Part shown: positions 42,467 through 48,840 of the stretch, piece after piece
Position numbering within the stretch: the stretch's first letter is position 1
Layout: every line of letters starts with the position of its first letter
NCBI GenBank assembly: GCA_001780725.1
Contig: MFIM01000027.1
Coordinates: 1-48,840, forward strand
Origin: Candidatus Giovannonibacteria bacterium RIFCSPLOWO2_02_FULL_45_28
GTDB taxonomy: Bacteria > Patescibacteriota > Minisyncoccia > UBA11713 > 2-01-FULL-45-33
Direction: 5' to 3'
DNA length: 48,840 nt
Notes under the pieces: generated by a model
What the model was told of the DNA's origin: nothing
The model's input: the letters and a program-made list of their open reading frames with translations, nothing else
Databases searched by the model: none
Translations under genes and position numbers: made by a program

Positions 42467-44593
42467 GTCGTTGTAGCCGCCTTTCTTTTTATCGTATCAC
42501 CCAATAGTGCGGCGGCCGCCTTACTCATAAATCGCCCCTTATATATCGGCTTAAATAGCGGCCTCGTCGGCTACTGGTCTTTTGATGGCCCGGATATGGC
42601 GAACGTCACCGCTTACGACCGCTCGGGTAACGCGAACAACGGCACTCTCACCAACGGCCCCACTCGAGCAGTAGGCAGAATCGGCCAGGCGCTGGAGTTT
42701 GACGGGGCAGATGACAGAGTTGATATCAGCTCCCCCAGTTTTAATGGCGCAGAACCATTTACAATCAGCGTATGGATAAAACCTGCGAGTTTGGGGGAAG
42801 GAAGTTTGGGACGCATTATGTCGTTTAATAATGCCACTACTGATGACTTAAGAATGGGTGTCGGTCCATTAGTAAATTTTTCCCCCAATGGTGGTGCGGG
42901 AGGGGATTGTGACTCTAACAATATTACTCTTAATGTTTGGGTTCATGTGGTGTTTACGCTTTCAAGCACAGGTGTTTGTACATTTTACATTGATGGAGTG
43001 AATCAAACTTTTGATAGTTCTGGTCAAACAATCGGGGCTTCAACAAGTTTTTCCATAGGAAATTTGGTAGGTGGCGTAACTAGAACTTTCGACGGTCCCA
43101 TTGACGAATTCCGTTTCTACAATCGCATCCTCTCCCCAGACGAAATAAAACGCCTCTATAAAATCGGGGCGACGCTGAAAGTCAATAAACCCAACTATGT
43201 GGGGTTGGATAACGGCCTCGTCGGCTATTGGTCTTTTGACGGGCCGGATATGGCGGGGAACACCGCGTACGATAGAAGCGGGCAAAACAACCACGTCTCT
43301 TCTACCGGGTCAAATATGCCTACTCGCTCGGCTGGAAAAATAGGGCAGGGACTGAAGTTCGACAATGCCAATGATTATATTGAGATTACTTCCTTTGCGC
43401 GCGGAGGCAACTTTACCTGGGCGGGATGGATTTTCCCCATAACCACCGGTGGGGGAGATAAAGGCAGACTATTCAATAATGGCATCACAGGGGCTATACA
43501 GGTTGGTTTGTATGTAAGCGGATCGCCTACACCATATATAGAATTAACAACCAATACTGGAGTATGGAGAAGCCCAAGTGGGAGCATAGAACTGAATAAA
43601 TGGCAACATGTAGCAGTTGTTTTTGATTCCACCTCTACGAATAACGATCCTGTTTTCTATATCAATGGATCTTTAGTATCAACATCGGAGTTTACTACGC
43701 CCACGAATACGCCATCGGACAATGTTTTGCTTACTATTGGAAATAATCCTAATACCGAGCTTACTAGGACCTTTGACGGAACTCTTGATGAAATGCGTGC
43801 CTACAACCGCGCGCTGTCGGCGGACGAAATCAAACGCCTCTACAAAATCGGGGCGACGCTGAAAGTAAATAAACCTAACTACGTGGGCTTAAATAGCGGC
43901 CTCGTCGGCTACTGGTCTTTTGACGGCCCGGATATGTACAACAACACCGCGCTTGACCGCTCCGGTCAGGGCAACAACGGCACGCTCACAAACGGCCCCA
44001 CGCGCAAAGTTGGCCGCATCGGCCAGGGGCTGGAGTTTGATGGGAGTAATGATTATGTGGATATTGCCAACGAAAGTAACTTTGATTTTGAGCGTACCCA
44101 ACCATTTTCATATTCTCTATGGACAAAACCTAAGGCTGGGGATACCAGTATTTCCTTAGCGCTTGGAAAAATTTTAGATTCTGGAAATTTCACTGGATGG
44201 GCACTTCTTACAAATTACGATTATAGTTCTAACACCGAAGTAGCCGGCAGATTAGCTGTAGCACTTGTCAATATCTCCGGTACCACAAATGCTATTGGTA
44301 TTGAGGCTGATTCAAAGATCAATGATGGAGGATGGCATCATTATACTGTTACATATGATGGTTCAAGCTTTGCAAGTGGTATAAAAATCTATGAAGATGG
44401 TATATCACTTGCTCTTAATGTTGCTTCTGATAGCCTTACCGGTTCGATACTTAATAACGTTAATGTAGAAATCGGTGATAGAGATAGTGGTGCGAGTTCC
44501 TTAAACTATCCCGGCCTTATCGACGAAGTCCGCATCTACAACCGCGCGCTTTCCGGCGATGAAATCAAGCGGCTCTATAATTTGGGACGGTAG
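42455..44593 (+). CDS. secreted protein with three LamG/concanavalin-A-like domains
   Basis: Signal peptide MISAVVVAAFLFIVSPNSAAAA; three GLVGYWSFDGPDM...RSG(N/Q)...VGRIGQ(A/G)LEFDG...IDE(F/V)R(F/I)YNR(I/A)LS modules. Confidence 0.88.
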   Translation: MISAVVVAAFLFIVSPNSAAAALLINRPLYIGLNSGLVGYWSFDGPDMANVTAYDRSGNANNGTLTNGPTRAVGRIGQALEFDGADDRVDISSPSFNGAEPFTISVWIKPASLGEGSLGRIMSFNNATTDDLRMGVGPLVNFSPNGGAGGDCDSNNITLNVWVHVVFTLSSTGVCTFYIDGVNQTFDSSGQTIGASTSFSIGNLVGGVTRTFDGPIDEFRFYNRILSPDEIKRLYKIGATLKVNKPNYVGLDNGLVGYWSFDGPDMAGNTAYDRSGQNNHVSSTGSNMPTRSAGKIGQGLKFDNANDYIEITSFARGGNFTWAGWIFPITTGGGDKGRLFNNGITGAIQVGLYVSGSPTPYIELTTNTGVWRSPSGSIELNKWQHVAVVFDSTSTNNDPVFYINGSLVSTSEFTTPTNTPSDNVLLTIGNNPNTELTRTFDGTLDEMRAYNRALSADEIKRLYKIGATLKVNKPNYVGLNSGLVGYWSFDGPDMYNNTALDRSGQGNNGTLTNGPTRKVGRIGQGLEFDGSNDYVDIANESNFDFERTQPFSYSLWTKPKAGDTSISLALGKILDSGNFTGWALLTNYDYSSNTEVAGRLAVALVNISGTTNAIGIEADSKINDGGWHHYTVTYDGSSFASGIKIYEDGISLALNVASDSLTGSILNNVNVEIGDRDSGASSLNYPGLIDEVRIYNRALSGDEIKRLYNLGR

Positions 44594-44625
44594 ATTTTTG
44601 TTGGGAAATATGCTATAATGAACAA

Positions 44626-44823
44626 ATGTATAACTGGTCAACCGATATAAAAAACCTTAAAAAACACCCGGAAAAATATAAAATCTGGAGGCTTGAACAG
44701 ATGATAAATTTTGGTTTGAATGGTAAAAAATTGAAAGAATTTGAGCTTAATAAATATTTTAACAAACTCAAAATCGATCCGTATCGTCGTAAATTTTTAA
44801 AACTACTTTTGAATGGAAAGTAA
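44626..44823 (+). CDS. antitoxin-like partner of the nucleotidyltransferase toxin (module 1)
   Basis: 65-aa ORF overlapping an AbiEii-like gene; TGCTATAAT 6 nt upstream of ATG. Confidence 0.6.
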   Translation: MYNWSTDIKNLKKHPEKYKIWRLEQMINFGLNGKKLKEFELNKYFNKLKIDPYRRKFLKLLLNGK

Positions 44824-45469
44824 AATTTTAGACGAAAGGCAAATTAAATTTTTAGAAGAATTTCAAAAAATACCATTTTTGAAAGATAATTTTTATCTTA
44901 CCGGAGGGACGGCTCTTGCGGCTTTTTATCTCAAACATCGTTATTCGGAAGATTTGGATTTTTTTTCGGAAAAAGAAATAGATCTTTTAAATTTAGACAC
45001 GTCGTTAAAAAAACTTCAGAAAACATTAAAGCCGAATAAGGTTGATTTTCAGCAAAGCTATAATCGCAACTTATTTTTTTTGAGTTTCGGAAAACATATT
45101 TTAAAAACCGAATTTACTTATTTCCCATTCCTGAGAATAGACAGCAAGGTTTCAAAAAAAGGCATTTCTGTAGATAGCTTGATAGATATCGCGGTAAATA
45201 AGCTTTTTACCATATATCAGAGGGTTGCCGCGCGGGACTATATAGATTTGTATTTTATAATTGAGCGAGAAGACTTTAAAATTAACGACTTGATTTTGAA
45301 AGCTAAAGCAAAATTTGATTGGAATGTAGATCCTATACAGTTGGGGGCGCAATTTGTTAAATCCGGAGAAGCCGAAGATTTTCCAAGAATGATTGAGAAA
45401 ATCAAAACAGCTGTTTGGAGAAAATTTTTTATTGATGAAGCGAAAAAACTAAAGAGAAAAATTATTTAA
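44813..45469 (+). CDS. AbiEii/AbiGii-type nucleotidyltransferase toxin (module 1)
   Basis: FYLTGGTALAAFYLKHRYSEDLDFFSE; DSLIDIAVNKLFTIYQRVAARDYIDLYFII. Confidence 0.85.
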   Translation: MESKILDERQIKFLEEFQKIPFLKDNFYLTGGTALAAFYLKHRYSEDLDFFSEKEIDLLNLDTSLKKLQKTLKPNKVDFQQSYNRNLFFLSFGKHILKTEFTYFPFLRIDSKVSKKGISVDSLIDIAVNKLFTIYQRVAARDYIDLYFIIEREDFKINDLILKAKAKFDWNVDPIQLGAQFVKSGEAEDFPRMIEKIKTAVWRKFFIDEAKKLKRKII

Positions 45470-45470
45470 T

Positions 45471-45551
45471 GGCCTCATCGACGATGTCCGCGTCTACAAC
45501 AGGGCGCTTAATGGGAACGAGATTAAGAGATTGTATAATTTGGGGAGATAG
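45471..45551 (+). pseudogene. orphan LamG C-terminal fragment 1
   Basis: Translates GLIDDVRVYNRALNGNEIKRLYNLGR*; compare GLIDEVRIYNRALSGDEIKRLYNLGR* at 44593. Confidence 0.85.
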
Positions 45552-45583
45552 ATTTTTACTCAAATGCATGCTATAATAAGGGC

Positions 45584-45817
45584 ATGATTCCATCCAACAT
45601 TAAGCGGTATTTTTGGGAAGTAGATACGGAAAAACTTAATCCCAAGAAGCGTCCGGAATATATTATTTCGCGGCTATTAGAATACGGCAGGCCCGACGCG
45701 ATCCGCTGGGCATGGAGGTCTTTTTCTAAAAAAGAATGGGGAAAGGCGTTAAAATTACGTGAGGTGTCAAGGAAAAGCAAAAATTTTTGGTTGCCGTTTT
45801 TGTCTAATAAACAATGA
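45584..45817 (+). CDS. antitoxin-like partner (module 2), DUF6922-like
   Basis: IKRYFWEVDTEKLNPKKRPEYIISRLLEYGRPDAIRWAW; TGCTATAAT 6 nt upstream of ATG. Confidence 0.65.
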   Translation: MIPSNIKRYFWEVDTEKLNPKKRPEYIISRLLEYGRPDAIRWAWRSFSKKEWGKALKLREVSRKSKNFWLPFLSNKQ

Positions 45818-46212
45818 ATTTTTCTTTGGAAAATATCAGGCCCAATGTCAGGGCTCTGGCGGAAAAATTAAGCGCCAAAAGTTTTATTAGTAAGTTTTAT
45901 TTGGCGGGCGGAACTGCTATCGCACTATTTTTTAATCATAGGCGTTCTGACGATTTAGACTTTTTTTCGGAAAAAATGTTTAAAGGAGTGGCTTTGATAA
46001 ACAATTTAAAAAAAACAGGTAAATTCGAAACACTCAAAACAGACGAAAACACCTTAATCGGCAAATTAAATGGCGTCAAAAGTCTTGCTTATTTTAATGA
46101 CGCAGAATACGATGAAATGCCAGAAATGTATATTGATATTAAATGGCGGGAGGTAAAAAATTTTTTCTTGAAACAAAAGTTGGTTTTAGCCAAAAAGTTC
46201 TTCGGAATTTAA
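45814..46212 (+). pseudogene. internally deleted AbiEii-type nucleotidyltransferase (module 2)
   Basis: FYLAGGTAIALFFNHRRSDDLDFFSEK present, then jumps from KLNGVKSL to AYFNDAEYDEMPEMYIDIKWREVKNFF; 132 aa versus 218 aa in module 1. Confidence 0.6.
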
Positions 46213-46222
46213 TTGTGCGAGA

Positions 46223-46252
46223 ATCAAGCGGCTTTATAATCTCGGCCGTTAG
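46223..46252 (+). pseudogene. orphan LamG C-terminal fragment 2
   Basis: ATCAAGCGGCTTTATAATCTCGGCCGTTAG = IKRLYNLGR*; 25/30 identical to the 42455 gene end. Confidence 0.75.
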
Positions 46253-46258
46253 ACAAAT

Positions 46259-47338
46259 ATGAAATTTGCGTTAAAAATCATATTTATATTTCTGATTTTT
46301 GTGGCCATTCTTATTTTACTTGCTCCGGCAAAACAGAAACTTTCTTACGGAGTCACTTTTTCGCAAAAATTTTCAGAAGAGTTTGGGTTTGAATCTGCAA
46401 ACGGTATGGCGGGTTGGAAGCGGAATTATCTCGCGCTTCTGGACGATTTGAAAGTTAAAGATTTGCGTCTCGTAGCATATTGGGATTTGGTAGAACCCGC
46501 CGAAAGCCAATTTAATTTTAAAGATTTGGATTGGCAAATTACCGAAGCTGAAAAACGCGGAGCAAAAATTATTTTAGTAGTAGGCAGAAAAGTGCCAAGA
46601 TGGCCGGAATGTCACATTCCATCATGGGCGCGCTTTTCAACGCCACCCGGGAAGAAGTCCGACTTCTTTGGGGTTTCGAAGTCCGACTTCGAGGAGGGCG
46701 GCGTTTTCCAGCGCGCCCAATTACTAAATTACATTAAAACAACCATAGAACACTACCGCTCCAACCCCGCTATCATTGCTTGGCAGGTTGAAAACGAACC
46801 CCTGTTTCCGTTCGGCGAGTGCGGCACAATTCCAGTTTCGCTTTTAAATCAGGAAATTAAATTGGTGAAATCGTTGAGCAATAAGCCGGTTATTTTAACC
46901 GATTCCGGCGAGTTGGGGTTCGCTTGGCCGTACCTTGCCGCAAAATCCGACATCTTCGGCACTACATTATATAGATATATAAACAACAGATTTTTAGGCG
47001 ATATCCGTTATTCGCTTATTCCGGCTTATTATTTTAGAATTAAAGCGCGGTGGGCTGGCAAGATTTTAGGGAAACAAATAATAATTTCTGAGCTGCAAGC
47101 CGAACCGTGGTCGCAAGTTTCCCTTGCCGAGACTTCTTTTGATGACCAAGCTAAAAGTATGAGTCCGGAAAAATTCAGAGAAATTATTGATTACGCCGAA
47201 CGAAGCGGTTTTCCTAAGGCCTATCTTTGGGGCGCGGAATGGTGGTATTGGATGAAAGAAAAACAAGGGAGGCCGGAGATGTGGGAAGCGGCACGGAGCG
47301 CAATTAATAACCCGCCTGCCGGACGGGCAGGTTTCTAA
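46259..47338 (+). CDS. glycoside-hydrolase-like (beta/alpha barrel) protein, membrane anchored
   Basis: N-terminal TM; LRLVAYWDLVEPAESQFNFKDLDWQI; IIAWQVENEPLFPFG; IISELQAEPW. Confidence 0.75.
   Translation: MKFALKIIFIFLIFVAILILLAPAKQKLSYGVTFSQKFSEEFGFESANGMAGWKRNYLALLDDLKVKDLRLVAYWDLVEPAESQFNFKDLDWQITEAEKRGAKIILVVGRKVPRWPECHIPSWARFSTPPGKKSDFFGVSKSDFEEGGVFQRAQLLNYIKTTIEHYRSNPAIIAWQVENEPLFPFGECGTIPVSLLNQEIKLVKSLSNKPVILTDSGELGFAWPYLAAKSDIFGTTLYRYINNRFLGDIRYSLIPAYYFRIKARWAGKILGKQIIISELQAEPWSQVSLAETSFDDQAKSMSPEKFREIIDYAERSGFPKAYLWGAEWWYWMKEKQGRPEMWEAARSAINNPPAGRAGF
46626..46718. repeat. Composite palindromic element, copy C (inside glycosidase CDS)
   Basis: 22-nt outer IR (17/22)/CGGGAA/GAAGTCCGACTTC/TTTGGGGTTTC/GAAGTCCGACTTC/GAGGAG/22-nt outer IR. 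Confidence 0.88.
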
Positions 47339-47360
47339 TTTCTAATATCTAATTTCTAAT
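47333..47360 (+). repeat. 4x heptamer tandem repeat (T/A)TCTAAT running into the start codon
   Basis: TTCTAAT TTCTAAT ATCTAAT TTCTAAT; last two bases are the AT of ATG 47359. Confidence 0.9.
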
Positions 47361-48621
47361 GCAGTACAAATTTCCAAAAAATTTTTTGTGGGGGGCGGCG
47401 ACTGCCGCTCATCAAGTTGAGGGTTGGAATCATAATGATTGGAGTGAATGGGAAAAAGAAAATGCTAGTCGTTTAGCAGAAAATACCGAAAACAATATAT
47501 CATCTTACACTAGACGCTGGAAATTGCCAGATTATATAAAAAATTCTTACCCATCGCCGTTTAGCCCAGAAAATTACATTTCCGGTCGGGCTTGTGACCA
47601 TTATAATCGCTTCCGCGAGGACTTTGATATCGCTAAGTCTCTTGGCCACAATTCCCACCGTTTCTCTATTGAATGGTCTAGAATTGAACCGGAGGAGGGG
47701 AGATGGGATGAAAAAGAAATCGCTCATTATCAGGAAGTGATCAATGCGCTTAGAGAACGAGGGATTGAGCCGTTCGTGACACTTTGGCATTGGACATTGC
47801 CTGTTTGGGTCGCCAAACAAGGCGGTTGGGAAAACAAGAAAACAATAGGTAATTTCGCACGCTACGCAGAAAAAATTGTTGAATCTTATCCTGAAGTAAA
47901 GTTTTGGATTACGCTAAATGAACCGGAAATTTATACAATGAATAGTTATTTGCGCGGGAAACGGCCCCCGCAGAAAAAATCGTTTTTTAAATTCTTGAAA
48001 GTTTATAGAAACTTGGCAGAGGCGCATAAAAAAGTTTACATCATAATTCATCCCACTTGGGTGTCGGACACCCAAGTGGGAATTGCCAAAAACAACTCTT
48101 ATTTTGAGGGCTGGCTCGCGCCGATTTTAAATTATCTTTGGAATAATTGGTTTTTGAACAAAATCAAAAATCATCAGGATTTTATCGGGCTAAACTATTA
48201 TTTCCATAATCGCATTAAGGGTTTTAAATACAATCAAAATGAAAACAAGTGGGTATCCGATCCCGTGTGGGACGGTAATTTTTGGGAAATTTATCCGGAA
48301 GGGATTTATCATGTTTTGAAAGATTTAAAAAAACATAACAAGCCGATTTATATTACCGAAAACGGGGTTGCGGACGCGCGCGATGTTTATCGCGAAAAAT
48401 TCATAAAAGAACATTTGCGCTGGGTTCACAAGGCTATTTCCGAAGGCACAGACGTGCGTGGATATTTTTATTGGTCGCTTTTGGACAATTTTGAGTGGGA
48501 TAGCGGTTTTGCGCCGCGATTTGGATTGGTTGAAATGAATTACCGCACAATGGAGCGCCAGATTAGACAAAGCGCCTACGCTTATGCTAAGATAGCGAGA
48601 GAAAATTCAGTGACGGCATGA
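47359..48621 (+). CDS. GH1 family beta-glucosidase
   Basis: FPKNFLWGAATAAHQVEGWNHNDWSEWE; FVTLWHWTLPVWV; WITLNEPEIY; IYITENGVADA. Confidence 0.93.
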   Translation: MQYKFPKNFLWGAATAAHQVEGWNHNDWSEWEKENASRLAENTENNISSYTRRWKLPDYIKNSYPSPFSPENYISGRACDHYNRFREDFDIAKSLGHNSHRFSIEWSRIEPEEGRWDEKEIAHYQEVINALRERGIEPFVTLWHWTLPVWVAKQGGWENKKTIGNFARYAEKIVESYPEVKFWITLNEPEIYTMNSYLRGKRPPQKKSFFKFLKVYRNLAEAHKKVYIIIHPTWVSDTQVGIAKNNSYFEGWLAPILNYLWNNWFLNKIKNHQDFIGLNYYFHNRIKGFKYNQNENKWVSDPVWDGNFWEIYPEGIYHVLKDLKKHNKPIYITENGVADARDVYREKFIKEHLRWVHKAISEGTDVRGYFYWSLLDNFEWDSGFAPRFGLVEMNYRTMERQIRQSAYAYAKIARENSVTA

Positions 48622-48840
48622 TAAAAGGAATCATTTTTGATCTTGATATGTGCATATGCGATACTTTGACTGTTCCAAAAAGCGCTTTGGATCCTGCTTT
48701 AAAAATATTGCGTAACTCCGCGTTGTCGCCGCAATTGGTGGCAGAGGTTGAGACCGCTCTATGGAATACCAGCTGGGATGATATTATTCAGATTTATTCA
48801 ATTCCGGAGCCAATTGCCAGCGAACTGGGAAACGCGTATG
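48618..48840 (+). CDS. HAD-superfamily hydrolase, 3'-truncated by window end
   Basis: Hand translation MIKGIIFDLDMCICDTLTVPKSALDPALKILRNSALS...; DxDxC motif I; ATGA overlap with the preceding stop. Confidence 0.65.
   Translation, partial: MIKGIIFDLDMCICDTLTVPKSALDPALKILRNSALSPQLVAEVETALWNTSWDDIIQIYSIPEPIASELGNAY

Noticed and set aside
42455-44593. Repeated LamG linkers considered as mobile insertions
   Set aside because: The repeats correspond to three homologous LamG domains in one frame; ordinary domain duplication explains them.

Overview
This window looks like a compact Candidate Phyla Radiation (Patescibacteria/Parcubacteria-like) chromosome segment. It carries housekeeping blocks: clpB; tRNA-Tyr, -Thr, -Trp and -Glu; rpmG; mltG; gpsA; rpsP-khpA; trmD; murA; two mreB paralogs with holB-like, frr, rseP, proS, mreC, mreD and PBP2; greA-lysS; and a reduced dcw cluster mraZ-rsmH-ftsL-ftsI-murF. 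The second half is accessory: a ~2,175-aa tail-fibre-like surface protein, LamG proteins, glycosidases and toxin-antitoxin (TA) modules. The strongest candidate for something undescribed is a family of six composite palindromic elements, five of them inside coding sequences and in the same reading frame. Each follows one length formula: site-specific outer inverted repeat / NGGGAA / 13-nt arm / 11-nt centre / 13-nt arm / GAGGAG / outer inverted repeat. The fold is a hairpin with an invariant all-purine internal loop between two helices whose sequences change but stay paired. Other main observations are: (i) at least 11 genes with a -10 hexamer exactly 6-7 nt before the start codon, implying widespread leaderless transcription; (ii) a GxxExxY-like gene bracketed by 41-bp inverted arrays with mirrored 11-12-11 spacing; (iii) two AbiEii-type TA modules embedded among duplicated LamG 3'-end fragments; (iv) a six-copy, ~10-bp phased box array upstream of mraZ; and (v) a ~507-bp tandem duplication in the giant surface gene. 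All calls come from reading the sequence only; no searches were run.
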